64,000 nt of DNA, from NCBI RefSeq assembly GCF_014218725.1, contig NZ_JABBJE010000001.1:744001-808000 (forward strand). Reading direction: 5' to 3'. Below are positions 10,143 through 19,020 of the stretch, one piece after another (position 1 is the stretch's first letter; each line of letters begins with the position of its first letter). The translations under genes were made by a program, and so were the position numbers. Origin of the DNA: Brevundimonas huaxiensis. Lineage in GTDB: Bacteria; Pseudomonadota; Alphaproteobacteria; Caulobacterales; Caulobacteraceae. Below the pieces are notes generated by a model. That model saw only the letters and a program-made list of their open reading frames with translations, had not been told where the DNA came from and searched no databases.

Positions 10143-11597
10143 ATGTCTGACACCCTGGACCTGGGCGCCCTGCAAAGCCTGCTGGAGCGCGTGCGCGGCC
10201 TGAAGATCGCCTGCGTCGGCGACCTGATGCTAGATCGCTACGTCTATGGCGAGGTCAGCCGCATCTCGCCCGAGGCGCCGATCCCTGTGCTTCGCACCAG
10301 CCGCACCGTCGCCATGCCAGGCGGCGTCGGCAACGTGGCGCGCAATATCGCGGCGTTGGGCGGGGTGGCGCGGCTTGGCGCCGTAATCGGCGACGACGCG
10401 GCCGGGGCGGAACTGACCGCTCTGATCGCCGCCGAGCCGCACATCGAGGACGTCGTGGCGAGGCCGGCAGGCGCGTCCACCATCGTGAAGACGCGCTTCG
10501 TTTCGGGGGGGCAACAGTTGCTGCGGCTCGATGACGAGGCTGCGCCGACGGCGATCCAAGATTCGGACGCGTTTACAGATGCCTCGGTCTATTTGCTCTC
10601 AGATTACGCCAAGGGCGTCGTCAGCGATGCGCTGCTGGCTTCGGCTCTGAACGCGGCGCAGACATCCGGTGCGCCGGTTGTCGTCGATCCAAAGGGAAGG
10701 GACTTCGCTCGCTACGGCGCGGTGGATGTCATCAAGCCGAATGCTTCGGAACTGGCCGGCGCCACCGGCCTGCCGGTCGGGACGGACGCCGAGGTCGAGA
10801 CGGCGCTGGCTGCCTTACTGGCCGCCACGACCGCCAAGGCGATCATCGTCACCCGTGCGGGCAAGGGGATGAGCCTGGCGCGGCGCGGTGAACCCGTGAA
10901 GCACTTCCCCGGCCGGGCGCGCGAGGTCTTCGACGTGTCTGGCGCCGGCGATACAGGCTTGGCCGCCATCGGGTTGGCGCTGGGCGCCGGCGCATCGCTG
11001 GAGATGGCGGTCGAGTTCGCCATCCTGGCCTCTGGCGTGGTCGTCGGGAAGGCCGGGACAGCTGTCGTCACACCCGCCGAGCTGATCGAAGCCGAGCTGA
11101 GCCAGCACGCCACCGCTGCGGTGTCCAAGGTGACGCCGATCGACGAACTGGCGGTCGAGGTCGAGGACTGGCGACGTCAGGGCCTGAAGATCGGTTTCAC
11201 CAACGGCTGTTTCGACATCCTGCACCGCGGCCATGTGGCCTATCTGGCGCAGGCCCGTAGCTGGTGCGATCGCCTGGTCGTGGCGCTGAACACCGACGCC
11301 TCGGTCAAGCGACTGAAGGGCGAGGGGCGACCGGTGAATGATCTGGACAGTCGTGCCGTCGTCATCGGCGGGCTGGCCAGCGTCGATCGCGTCACCAGTT
11401 TCGATGACCCGACGCCGATCGCCCTGATCGAACGGCTGCGTCCTGATGTTCTGATCAAGGGCTCGGATTACACGCGCGAGGGCGTCGTGGGCGGCGATCT
11501 GGTCGAAAGCTGGGGCGGCGAGGTCAAGTTGGCCGACTTTAAGGACGGCTATTCAACCACGCGGACGATCGAGAAAATGACAGGGAGCGCGCAGTGA
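10143..11597 (+). CDS. hldE: Bifunctional heptose-7-phosphate kinase / heptose-1-phosphate adenylyltransferase
   Basis: Two-domain enzyme of 484 residues for ADP-heptose synthesis. The N-terminal ribokinase/PfkB domain (about 1-325) has VGDLMLDRYVYGEVSRISPEAPIPV, MPGGVGNVARNIAALGG, VVDPKGRDFARYG and the catalytic FDVSGAGDTGLA. The C-terminal nucleotidyltransferase domain (about 340-484) starts with GFTNGCFDILHRGHVAYL and has LVVALNTDASVKRLKG and ending GYSTTRTIEKM. Both activities are intact, as in the fused enterobacterial HldE. Its stop overlaps the GTG start of hldD in a GTGA arrangement, which implies coupling. Confidence 0.95.
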   Translation: MSDTLDLGALQSLLERVRGLKIACVGDLMLDRYVYGEVSRISPEAPIPVLRTSRTVAMPGGVGNVARNIAALGGVARLGAVIGDDAAGAELTALIAAEPHIEDVVARPAGASTIVKTRFVSGGQQLLRLDDEAAPTAIQDSDAFTDASVYLLSDYAKGVVSDALLASALNAAQTSGAPVVVDPKGRDFARYGAVDVIKPNASELAGATGLPVGTDAEVETALAALLAATTAKAIIVTRAGKGMSLARRGEPVKHFPGRAREVFDVSGAGDTGLAAIGLALGAGASLEMAVEFAILASGVVVGKAGTAVVTPAELIEAELSQHATAAVSKVTPIDELAVEVEDWRRQGLKIGFTNGCFDILHRGHVAYLAQARSWCDRLVVALNTDASVKRLKGEGRPVNDLDSRAVVIGGLASVDRVTSFDDPTPIALIERLRPDVLIKGSDYTREGVVGGDLVESWGGEVKLADFKDGYSTTRTIEKMTGSAQ

Positions 11598-12595
11598 CGC
11601 CGAGAATGATCGTCGTGACCGGCGGCGCCGGTTTCATCGGCTCGAACATCGTCGCCCGACTGACGGCGGAGACCGCCTACGATGTGGTCGTTTGCGATCG
11701 TCTGGAGACGGCCGACCTAGCCAAATGGAAGAACCTGGCCAAGCACGCAATCGCCGACTTCTGGTCGCCCGAAGAACTGTTCGAGCAGCTGGAGCGTCAC
11801 GCCGAGCGGATTGAGGCCGTGGTGCATATGGGCGCGATCTCTTCGACGACCGAGCCGGACGCCGACCTGATTTTGCGGACCAACTTCATTCTGTCCCGCG
11901 ACCTGTGGGACTGGTGCGCAATCCGGGGATCGCGAATGATCTACGCGTCTTCGGCTGCGACCTATGGCGATGGCGAGACGGGCTTCAACGACGATGACGA
12001 TGCAGATTCATTATCGCAGCTTCGTCCGCTAAACGCCTATGGCTATTCGAAAATGCTGTTCGACCAATATGCAGTCCGGCAGGCGGATCGGGGTCGAGCG
12101 CCGCCCCAGTGGGCAGGGCTGAAATTCTTCAACGTTTATGGTCCGAACGAAGGTCACAAGGGCGGAATGAAGTCGGTTGTGGCTCAAATCTGGCCGAAGG
12201 TTGCGGCGGGCGAGACCGTGACCCTGTTTCGGTCGCACAATCCCAACTATGCGGACGGCGGCCAGATGCGAGACTTCGTCTATATCGACGATGTGGTCGA
12301 TATCATCGAGTTTTTGCTCCAGTCGCCGCAGGTCTCGGGCATCTTCAACGCTGGCTCGGGTCAGGCGCGGTCGTTCGCCGATCTTGCGCGCGCCACCTTC
12401 GAGGCCGCCGGCAAGACGCCCTCCATCGACTATGTCGATACGCCCCTGTCGATCCGCGACCGCTATCAGTATTTCACCGAAGCCCGCATGGATCGCATCC
12501 GCGCCGCAGGCTTCGAGGGTCAATCGACGCCGTTGGAAGAGGGCGTGCGGCGCTACGTGCAGGACTTCCTCGCCACGGCTGATCCGTACCGCTGA
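11594..12595 (+). CDS. hldD: ADP-glyceromanno-heptose 6-epimerase
   Basis: Short-chain dehydrogenase/reductase epimerase that converts ADP-D-glycero- to ADP-L-glycero-manno-heptose for the LPS inner core. The NADP-binding motif is VTGGAGFIGSNIVARL. Other HldD blocks are AVVHMGAISSTTEPD, IYASSAATYGDGETGFNDD, the catalytic YGYSKMLFDQY (Tyr and Lys), LKFFNVYGPNEGHKGGMKSVV and MRDFVYIDDVVDII. The GTG at 11594 overlaps the hldE stop. An ATG at 11606 starting MIVVTGG is an alternative and would shorten it by four residues. Its stop shares one base with the start of the DUF3089 gene. Confidence 0.95.
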   Translation: MTPRMIVVTGGAGFIGSNIVARLTAETAYDVVVCDRLETADLAKWKNLAKHAIADFWSPEELFEQLERHAERIEAVVHMGAISSTTEPDADLILRTNFILSRDLWDWCAIRGSRMIYASSAATYGDGETGFNDDDDADSLSQLRPLNAYGYSKMLFDQYAVRQADRGRAPPQWAGLKFFNVYGPNEGHKGGMKSVVAQIWPKVAAGETVTLFRSHNPNYADGGQMRDFVYIDDVVDIIEFLLQSPQVSGIFNAGSGQARSFADLARATFEAAGKTPSIDYVDTPLSIRDRYQYFTEARMDRIRAAGFEGQSTPLEEGVRRYVQDFLATADPYR

Positions 12596-13686
12596 TGCGT
12601 CGGCTGACCTTCAGGCAATGGGTCGGATATGCAGGCTTCGCCGCCGTCTTCGTGCTCACGGCGGCCGTCGCGGTGTGGAGCGGCGACATTCTGAGGGCAG
12701 GGCTGGACCCGCAGGTGCCGTTCCAGACCTACAAGCCACCGCCCGCGCCCGACTATCGAAAGACATCCTCCTGGGCGCTGATCGACCAAGGCGCGCCCAA
12801 CCAGGCGGCGGTCTTCTTCGTCATGCCGACCACTTTCGATGGTGGAGCCGAGTGGAATGGGCCGATCGACGATGCACGGGCCAACGCCTATATGCGGCGC
12901 GTCGTGCTGCCCAACTATGCGTCGCCCTTCGCCCGGGAGGGCAGGGTCAGCGCGCCGCTGTATCGTCAAGCCAGCCTGTACACCCGCCTGACCTTGCGTG
13001 ATGACGCGCGCGAAGCGCGCGCCTTCGCCTATGAGGACGTGAAGACCGCTTTCGAACTGTGGCTGCAGCAGCATCCCGCCGGTCCCATTGTTATCGCCGG
13101 CGTCGAACAGGGCGGGGAACTGACGGCGCGTCTGGTTCGCGACCAACTTCGCGCCGATCCGGCGCTGAAAGACAGGCTTGTCGCCGCCTATATGATCGAT
13201 ACTTTGGTCGGGCGCGAGATGTTCCGGCAGGCGATCTCGCCCTGCGACGCCGCTGATCAAACGGGGTGCATCTTGGCCTGGGCGTCGGTGCAGGAGGGCG
13301 ATGATGCGGGCGCGCGGCGCAAGCTGAGACGCGCTCTGGAATGGGACGATCGCGGCGATCTGGTGAACCTGTCCACTGATCCCATCTGCGTGAATCCTTT
13401 GACGGGTGCTGTGAGCCAGCCGCGTGCCGCGGCGCGTCAGCACAGCGGCGCGACCAATGCGACCGGCTTGGAATGGGGCGCCCGACCAGCTCTCACGGGT
13501 CGGTTGATCTCCACAGAATGCCGTGGCGGCCTGTTGTGGCATAGCGCGCCTGACGCCGATTTTTTGACAGCTGGCGGCAGTTGGGCGGACCGACGCAAGA
13601 TCGTGCCCTACAACCTGTTCTACGGCGACATCGAACGTGACGTCAGCGTGCGTTTGGCGGCCTGGCGGGCCAAGCGCGGCCTTTAA
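12595..13686 (+). CDS. DUF3089 domain protein (alpha/beta-hydrolase-like, membrane-anchored)
   Basis: 363 residues with one N-terminal membrane segment (about 11-30) and then a DUF3089 domain: SSWALIDQGAPNQAAVFFVMPTTF, RVVLPNYASPFAREGRVSAPLYRQASLYTR (split here as VVLPNYASPF and APLYRQASLYTR), AFAYEDVKTAFELWL and PIVIAGVEQGGELTARLV. In typical DUF3089 proteins the last motif is the nucleophile elbow G-x-S-Q-G. Here the serine position reads Glu (GVEQGG), so hydrolase activity is doubtful. Function is unknown. It starts in a TGATG overlap with hldD, so it is co-transcribed with the LPS heptose genes and an envelope role is a reasonable guess. Confidence 0.8.
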   Translation: MRRLTFRQWVGYAGFAAVFVLTAAVAVWSGDILRAGLDPQVPFQTYKPPPAPDYRKTSSWALIDQGAPNQAAVFFVMPTTFDGGAEWNGPIDDARANAYMRRVVLPNYASPFAREGRVSAPLYRQASLYTRLTLRDDAREARAFAYEDVKTAFELWLQQHPAGPIVIAGVEQGGELTARLVRDQLRADPALKDRLVAAYMIDTLVGREMFRQAISPCDAADQTGCILAWASVQEGDDAGARRKLRRALEWDDRGDLVNLSTDPICVNPLTGAVSQPRAAARQHSGATNATGLEWGARPALTGRLISTECRGGLLWHSAPDADFLTAGGSWADRRKIVPYNLFYGDIERDVSVRLAAWRAKRGL

Positions 13687-13761
13687 GGCGGCCATCCTCT
13701 CGGTTTGTCTGGCGCCGCTCGCGTACAGCGGGTAGGCTTGCCGCGTCAGGGAGGGATCTGA

Positions 13762-14751
13762 ATGGACGTGACCACCATCTTCGCCGGCGTTGTGCTGTTG
13801 CTGGCCATCGTGCTGTTGATCAGCGTGATCAAGATTGTGCCGCAAGGCCGTGAATTCACAGTCGAACGTTTCGGAAAGTACACCAAAACGCTGAGCCCCG
13901 GCATCGGCTTCCTGACGCCGTTCGTGGAACGCGTCGGCCGCCGCATGAACATGATGGAACAGGTGCTGGACGTGCCGACCCAGGAGGTCATCACCAAGGA
14001 CAACGCCATGGTGAAGGTCGACGGAATCGTCTTCATCCAGGTGATGGATTCCGCCCGCGCCGCCTATCGCGTCGACGATCTGCCCTATGCGATTTCGCAG
14101 CTGTGCATGACCAATCTGCGGACCGTGGTCGGTTCCATGGAACTGGATGAAGTGCTGAGCCAGCGCGACAGCATCAACACACGCCTGCTGCATGTCATCG
14201 ACGCGGCCACCGAGCCGTGGGGCGTCAAGGTCAATCGGATCGAGATCAAGGACCTGACCCCGCCGACCGACATCACCAACGCCATGGCGCGTCAGATGAA
14301 GGCCGAGCGTGAACGTCGCGCCGTCATCACCGAGGCCGATGGCGAGAAATCCGCCGCCATCGCCCGCGCCGAGGGCGCCAAACAGGCCGCCATCCTTCAA
14401 GCCGAGGGTCGCAAGGAAGCGGCCTTCCGCGACGCCGAGGCGCGCGAGCGCGAGGCCGAAGCCGAGGCCCGCGCCACGGCCATGGTGTCGGAAGCCATCG
14501 CCCGCGGGGACGTCAACGCCATCAACTATTTCGTGGCTCAAAAATACGTCGAGGCTTTCGCGGAACTGGCCCGCAGCCCGCAGCAGCGCACCGTCATCGT
14601 GCCTGCCGAAATGGGCGCCCTGGTCGGCACCATCGCCGGCATCGGCGAGATGGTCGGACTAGCCAAGGATCAGAACTCGGCCGCGACGCCGCCCGTGCGG
14701 CCCGCGCCGCCCCGCCGCCCCGCCGGGGGCTCCGTTCTACCCTCGGCCTGA
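13762..14751 (+). CDS. SPFH/Band 7 membrane protein (stomatin/QmcA-like)
   Basis: Single N-terminal membrane helix (TIFAGVVLLLAIVLLISVI) followed by an SPFH domain: KIVPQGREFTVERFGKYTKTLSPGIGF, VEDVPTQEVITKDNAMVKVDGIV-type sequence (here LDVPTQEVITKDNAMV), LRTVVGSMELDEVLSQRDSIN and VKVNRIEIKDLTPP, then a long Ala/Glu-rich coiled coil with repeated EGAKQAAILQAEGRKEAA. These proteins oligomerise into membrane microdomain scaffolds and often control membrane proteases. The NfeD gene follows 17 bp later, the usual operon partner. The tail after about 310 is Pro/Arg-rich. Confidence 0.9.
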   Translation: MDVTTIFAGVVLLLAIVLLISVIKIVPQGREFTVERFGKYTKTLSPGIGFLTPFVERVGRRMNMMEQVLDVPTQEVITKDNAMVKVDGIVFIQVMDSARAAYRVDDLPYAISQLCMTNLRTVVGSMELDEVLSQRDSINTRLLHVIDAATEPWGVKVNRIEIKDLTPPTDITNAMARQMKAERERRAVITEADGEKSAAIARAEGAKQAAILQAEGRKEAAFRDAEAREREAEAEARATAMVSEAIARGDVNAINYFVAQKYVEAFAELARSPQQRTVIVPAEMGALVGTIAGIGEMVGLAKDQNSAATPPVRPAPPRRPAGGSVLPSA

Positions 14752-14768
14752 TCCAGGGAGGCTGACCG

Positions 14769-15227
14769 ATGATGTCGCTTGCTAATCTTTATGCCGCCCA
14801 GCCGTTCTGGATCTGGTTGGCGATCGGGGTTCTGCTCTTGGCGGTCGAGGCGATGTTTTCGACCGAATGGCTGTTGTGGCCCGCTGTTTCGGCCGGCGTC
14901 GTCGCGGTCATGACGGCGGCGGGCGTGCGGTTGGGGCTGCCGGGAGAGGTCGCCGTCTTCGCTATTCTGACGGTCATCGCCACCCTGCTGTCCCGACGTC
15001 TGATCTCCAAAGCCAATCCCGACGGTCCCGACATCAATGACCGCGACAGCCGTCTGGTCGGCCAGCGGGCGCGGGTGGTCGAGACGTTCGTATCCGGCCG
15101 CGGTCGAGTCTTCATCTCCGGCGCCGAATGGCCGGCCGAGATCGTGGGCGAGGTGCCGATCGAAGGACAGGATGTTGTCGTGATGCGCGTGAACGGCTCG
15201 TTGCTGACGGTGCAATCGCCCGTCTGA
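14769..15227 (+). CDS. NfeD family membrane protein
   Basis: Short NfeD (NfeD1b type) of 152 residues with three hydrophobic segments (about 12-32, 35-52 and 60-78) and a C-terminal OB-fold domain: LVGQRARVVETFVSGRGRVFISGAEWPAEI and VVVMRVNGSLLTVQ. NfeD proteins partner with SPFH proteins at membrane microdomains. The gene lies directly behind the SPFH gene. No Clp-like protease domain is present, as usual for the short form. The precise role is undetermined. Confidence 0.88.
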   Translation: MMSLANLYAAQPFWIWLAIGVLLLAVEAMFSTEWLLWPAVSAGVVAVMTAAGVRLGLPGEVAVFAILTVIATLLSRRLISKANPDGPDINDRDSRLVGQRARVVETFVSGRGRVFISGAEWPAEIVGEVPIEGQDVVVMRVNGSLLTVQSPV

Positions 15228-15257
15228 ACGCAACGGCCACATCGGCGTTCGTCAGGC

Positions 15258-16655
15258 ATGACTGACACCCCGAACGCCGTCACTGATGGCTTGCCGACAC
15301 CCAGGCGCTATTGGGCCATCGTGTCCATCGGCCTGGGCATCACGCTTGCCGTTCTGGATGGCGCGATCGCCAATGTCGCCCTGCCGTCGATTGCGCAGGA
15401 TCTACAGGCGTCATCGGCCGCCTCGATCTGGATCGTCAACGCCTATCAGATCGCCATCGTGGTCGCTCTTTTGCCGCTGGCGTCGTTGGGCGAGATCGTC
15501 GGTTATCGCCGTGTGTCGCAAGCCGGTCTGGCCGTCTTCACCCTGGCCTCCATCGCCTGTGTGTTCGCCAACTCCATCGAGACACTCAGCCTCGCGCGCG
15601 TTGTTCAGGGCTTCGGTGCGGCAGGCATCATGAGCGTCAACGGGGCCTTGGTCCGTTACACCTATCCGCAGCGGCTGCTGGGTCGTGCGGTCGGGATCAA
15701 CGCGGTGATCGTTTCGCTGGCGGCCGCCGCGGGGCCGACCATCGCCAGCGCCATCTTGGCTGTCGGACACTGGCGCTGGCTGTTCGCGCTGAATGTGCCG
15801 ATCGGCCTACTGGCGGTGTCGCTGGCGGGTTTCACCCTGCCGCACAACCGACTTCAGCGGCGAAAGCTGAACTGGGTCGGAGCCGCGCTGAACGCTGCGG
15901 CGTTCGGCCTGCTGATCACCGGCCTTCAATCGCTGGCGCACGGTGAGGCGGCCGTTCTGGGCTTCGGTCTGACAGGGGCAGGGCTCGCAGCCGGGGTCTT
16001 GCTGATTCGCCACGAGCGGTCACGAACCTCGCCGTTGATCCCCCTCGACCTGCTGGCGCGACCGATGTTCAGCCTGTCGGTCGCCACATCAATCATATCC
16101 TTCACCGCCCAGATGATGGCGTTCGTGGCCTTGCCCTTCTTCCTCCAGGGCATATTGGGGCTTACGGCGGTCGAGACCGGCCTGCTGATGACGCCTTGGC
16201 CGCTGGCGACCATGATTGCCGCGCCGCTGGCCGGCCATCTTTCGGATCGCTATTCGGCGGGCGTGCTGGGGGCTATCGGCCTGAGCCTGTTCGCCTGCGG
16301 CCTGATGGCGCTGAGTTTCCTGAATGCCGATTCGACGCATTTCGACATCGTGTGGCGCATGGCGCTTTGCGGCGCGGGCTTCGGATTTTTCCAGTCGCCC
16401 AACAATCGCGCCATGTTGTCGGAGGCCCCGAAAGATCGTGCCGGCGCGGCGGGCGGCACCCTGGGCATGGCGCGAGTCGTCGGGCAATCCCTGGGCGCCG
16501 TGGTGGTGGCCTTCCTGCTGTCGGCCGCGCCGATCAACGGCGTCGGTCACGGGTTCCAGATCGCGGCCGTCACGGCCCTGTTCGGCGCGGTGATGAGCGG
16601 GTCGCGCGTCCGCCGACGTCAAGCCGAGCCGGACAAGGAGGTCGAGGCGGTCTAG
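15258..16655 (+). CDS. MFS transporter, DHA2-like (14-helix drug efflux type)
   Basis: Major facilitator protein of 465 residues with about 14 hydrophobic segments. DHA2 signatures are [17 protein letters not shown] in TM1, [30 protein letters not shown] (here abbreviated to [10 protein letters not shown] and GEIVGYRRV, motif A) and [19 protein letters not shown] (motif C region). These pumps export toxic compounds with proton antiport. The substrate cannot be predicted. Its end overlaps the convergent rnhA gene by 4 bp. Confidence 0.87.
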   Translation: MTDTPNAVTDGLPTPRRYWAIVSIGLGITLAVLDGAIANVALPSIAQDLQASSAASIWIVNAYQIAIVVALLPLASLGEIVGYRRVSQAGLAVFTLASIACVFANSIETLSLARVVQGFGAAGIMSVNGALVRYTYPQRLLGRAVGINAVIVSLAAAAGPTIASAILAVGHWRWLFALNVPIGLLAVSLAGFTLPHNRLQRRKLNWVGAALNAAAFGLLITGLQSLAHGEAAVLGFGLTGAGLAAGVLLIRHERSRTSPLIPLDLLARPMFSLSVATSIISFTAQMMAFVALPFFLQGILGLTAVETGLLMTPWPLATMIAAPLAGHLSDRYSAGVLGAIGLSLFACGLMALSFLNADSTHFDIVWRMALCGAGFGFFQSPNNRAMLSEAPKDRAGAAGGTLGMARVVGQSLGAVVVAFLLSAAPINGVGHGFQIAAVTALFGAVMSGSRVRRRQAEPDKEVEAV

Positions 16656-17104
16656 CGCCGGGGCAGTTCCGCGACACCGCGATTCGCCAGTTGGTCGGCG
16701 CGTTCGTTCAGTTCATGGCCGGCATGACCCTTCACCCATCGCCATTTCACCTCGTGACGCAGGCGCGCCGCGTCCAGCCGCTGCCACAGCTCTGCGTTTT
16801 TCACAGGCTTCTTGTCGGCCGTCAGCCAACCGCGCGCCTTCCAGCCGCGCATCCATTCGGTGATCCCCTGCATGACGTATTTGCTGTCGGTGTGCAGTTC
16901 GACCTTGCAGGGCCGTTTCAGGGCTTCCAGCGCCATGATCGCGGCCATCAGCTCCATGCGATTGTTGGTCGTGTTGGCCTCGCCGCCCCATAATTCCTTC
17001 TCGTGACCGCCGCCCGCCTGAAGCACGGCGCCCCAGCCTCCGGGGCCCGGATTGCCCTTGCAGGCGCCGTCGGTGTGGATGATGACGTGATCGGAGGGAC
17101 TCAT
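16652..17104 (-). CDS. rnhA: Ribonuclease HI
   Basis: Degrades RNA in RNA-DNA hybrids in the cytoplasm. The 150 residues match the E. coli enzyme in length. All catalytic positions are visible: Asp in [20 protein letters not shown], Glu in [15 protein letters not shown], Asp in [12 protein letters not shown], the His in [14 protein letters not shown] and the final Asp in [10 protein letters not shown]. The basic protrusion ([24 protein letters not shown], here [15 protein letters not shown]) is present. The gene is convergent with the MFS gene and divergent from tatA. Confidence 0.95.
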   Translation of the reverse strand: MSPSDHVIIHTDGACKGNPGPGGWGAVLQAGGGHEKELWGGEANTTNNRMELMAAIMALEALKRPCKVELHTDSKYVMQGITEWMRGWKARGWLTADKKPVKNAELWQRLDAARLRHEVKWRWVKGHAGHELNERADQLANRGVAELPRR

Positions 17105-17214
17105 GGTCGCGCAGACCTACAGCCTCCCTTGGCGCGGGGCCATCACTGCGCCTATATGCGGGTCGAATAAGAGTGGATGGGATCGGATGACCGATTCCCG
17201 CGAGGAGATTAGCC

Positions 17215-17433
17215 ATGGGCTCCATGAGCATCTGGCACTGGGCCATCGTCATCGTCGTCATCGCGCTGCTGTTCGGCGGCCGGGGCAAGCTGTCGGGCAT
17301 CATGGGCGACGCCGCCAAGGGCATCCGCGCCTTCAAGGACGGCCTGAAGGACGAAGACAAGAAGGACGGCCCGCACGAAGGCGTCAGCTCGCTGCCGCGC
17401 ACCGAGGCGGAAAAGGAAGAGCTGAAGCGCTAG
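17215..17433 (+). CDS. tatA: Twin-arginine translocase subunit TatA
   Basis: Pore-forming component of the Tat export system for folded proteins. It has 72 residues: one N-terminal membrane helix ([16 protein letters not shown]) with the hinge FGGRGKL, then the amphipathic helix [20 protein letters not shown] and a charged tail. Residue 4 is an alternative start (MSIWHW). tatB follows after 23 bp and tatC overlaps tatB, so this is a tatABC operon. Likely clients in this window are the PhoX protein (57935-59320) and possibly MsrB (55103-55606), both with twin-arginine leaders. Confidence 0.94.
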   Translation: MGSMSIWHWAIVIVVIALLFGGRGKLSGIMGDAAKGIRAFKDGLKDEDKKDGPHEGVSSLPRTEAEKEELKR

Positions 17434-17456
17434 TCGTCGTCTGTAAGGGCTGACGC

Positions 17457-18035
17457 ATGGGCGGGCTCGGCCCCGGTATCGGGGGTTTCGAATTAGTGGT
17501 GATCGGCCTGGTGGCCCTTCTTGTTGTGGGGCCAAAGGATCTGCCTGTCCTGATGCGGCGCGTCGGTCAGATGGTGGCCAAGGCGCGCGCCATGGCCAAC
17601 GAGTTCCGATCCAGTTTCGACGAGATGGCGCGTCAGTCCGAACTGGACGACCTGCGCAAGGAGGTCGAGGCGCTGCGCACGGGGCAGGGTGCCATGTATC
17701 CCCTGGGCGCCGAGGCGGACGCCGCGTTCAAGGACATCAACGCCGGATTGACCGGGCCGACTGCGGCGGCTGCCCTGCCTGCGCCCGAGCCGGAGGCGCC
17801 GGTGATGATGCCTGCGGCCGATGAATGGCCGGACACGCCATCGCCTGTTGAGCCTGTCACGGCGACGAAATCCAAGCGAGGGGACCCCAAGGCAAAGACG
17901 GGGGCGGCTATCGCCGGATCGGCGACCGCCAAGCCTCGCTCAGCCGCCAAACCGAAGAGCGCTGCGCCGGCGGCCAAGACCAAGCCTGCAGCCGCCAAGC
18001 CCAAGACCTCGCACAAGAAAGCCGTTGACCTGTGA
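17457..18035 (+). CDS. tatB: Twin-arginine translocase subunit TatB
   Basis: 192 residues. The N-terminal helix GFELVVIGLVALLVVGPKDLPVLMRRVGQ, here shown as GFELVVIGLVALLVVGP then KDLPVLMRRVG, holds the conserved Glu and the Gly-Pro hinge of TatB. An amphipathic helix follows (AKARAMANEFRSSFDEMARQ), with an ELDDLRKEVEAL coiled-coil part. The last 70 residues are a Lys/Ala/Pro-rich low-complexity tail. TatB and TatC form the receptor for twin-arginine signal peptides. Its stop overlaps the GTG of tatC by 4 bp. Confidence 0.93.
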   Translation: MGGLGPGIGGFELVVIGLVALLVVGPKDLPVLMRRVGQMVAKARAMANEFRSSFDEMARQSELDDLRKEVEALRTGQGAMYPLGAEADAAFKDINAGLTGPTAAAALPAPEPEAPVMMPAADEWPDTPSPVEPVTATKSKRGDPKAKTGAAIAGSATAKPRSAAKPKSAAPAAKTKPAAAKPKTSHKKAVDL

Positions 18036-18922
18036 CGCCTTCCGATCGTGACGAGGCCGAGATCGAGGCGTCGCGCGCGCCCCTGATGGATCATCTGATC
18101 GAGCTGCGCGGGCGGCTGCTGATCTGCGTCGTGGCCTTCTTCTTGGCCTTCATCCTCTGCTTCGCCTTCGCCAATCAAATTCAGATTGCGCTGATCAAGC
18201 CGTATCAGGCCGCCGTGGCGATCCATGCCGCCGCTCTGGCGACAGGCGGTCACGCCAATCCCATCGAACTGATCGCGGTGATGACGGGGATCAAACCCTA
18301 TCCGCCCGGCAGCGCCGCCGTTGTTCAACTGATCGCTACGGCGCCGCTGGAACAGCTGTTCACCAAGATGAAGATCGCGGCCTTTGGCGCGGCGGTCCTG
18401 ACCTTCCCCGTTATGGCGTGGCAGCTGTACCGGTTCGTCGCGCCGGGTCTCTATCGCAACGAGCGCGGGGCGTTTCTGCCGTTCCTGATCGCGGCACCTG
18501 TGATGTTCTGCCTGGGCGGGGCGCTGGTCTATTACGTCATGCTCCCTTTCGTGATGTTGTTCTCGCTGAGCCAGCAGGTGGCCACCGACGGCATATCCGT
18601 GGCGCAAACCACGAAGATTTCCGACTACCTCAGCCTGGTCACCTCGCTGCTGCTCGCCTTCGGTCTCTGCTTCCAGCTGCCTGTCGTCACTACGCTGTTG
18701 GGCCTGGCAGGTCTAATCAGCTCAAAGATCATGGCGGCTGGTCGGCGTTACGCCATCGTCGCCGTGGTCGTGGTCGCGGCCGTGGTCACGCCGCCCGATC
18801 CGATCAGCCAGCTGATGCTGGCCGTGCCTCTGGTCATTCTCTACGAGATTTCGATCTGGTGCGTGCGACTGATCGAGTTGCGCCGCAGGAAGGCGGACGA
18901 TCTGGAAGCCGAGATCGCTTAG
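18032..18922 (+). CDS. tatC: Twin-arginine translocase subunit TatC
   Basis: Six-helix inner-membrane protein of 296 residues, the signal-peptide receptor core of the Tat system. Family motifs are MDHLIELRGRL at the N-terminus, FTKMKIAAFGAAVLTFPVMAWQLYRFVAPGLYRNER (here FTKMKIAAF and YRFVAPGLYRNER), PFLIAAPVMFCLGGALVYYV, FGLCFQLPVVTTLL and VVTPPDPISQLMLAVPLVILYE. The start is a GTG overlapping the tatB stop. A periplasmic loop of about 45 residues between helices 1 and 2 is somewhat longer than in E. coli TatC. A bidirectional terminator follows. Confidence 0.95.
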   Translation: MTPSDRDEAEIEASRAPLMDHLIELRGRLLICVVAFFLAFILCFAFANQIQIALIKPYQAAVAIHAAALATGGHANPIELIAVMTGIKPYPPGSAAVVQLIATAPLEQLFTKMKIAAFGAAVLTFPVMAWQLYRFVAPGLYRNERGAFLPFLIAAPVMFCLGGALVYYVMLPFVMLFSLSQQVATDGISVAQTTKISDYLSLVTSLLLAFGLCFQLPVVTTLLGLAGLISSKIMAAGRRYAIVAVVVVAAVVTPPDPISQLMLAVPLVILYEISIWCVRLIELRRRKADDLEAEIA

Positions 18923-18967
18923 CGCCACGTTGGCGTCTCGATCGCTGCTTGAAGCAGTCAGGCCATG

Positions 18968-18999
18968 AAAAAGGGCCGGGGAGCGATCCCCGGCCCTTT
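18968..18999. terminator. Bidirectional intrinsic terminator between tatC and glnA
   Basis: A perfect 13-bp stem (18970-18982 with 18987-18999) closes on a GCGA tetraloop. On the minus strand the stem is followed by five T (complement of 18968-18972), giving a good glnA terminator. On the plus strand the tail is T-poor (TTTGTCTTG), so termination of tatABC may be weaker. Confidence 0.88.
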
Positions 19000-19020
19000 G
19001 TCTTGACTGCGATCAGATGA

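Noticed and set aside
12553..14541. Long minus-strand frame opposite the DUF3089 and SPFH genes
   Set aside because: Composition of an antisense shadow, no recognisable domain.
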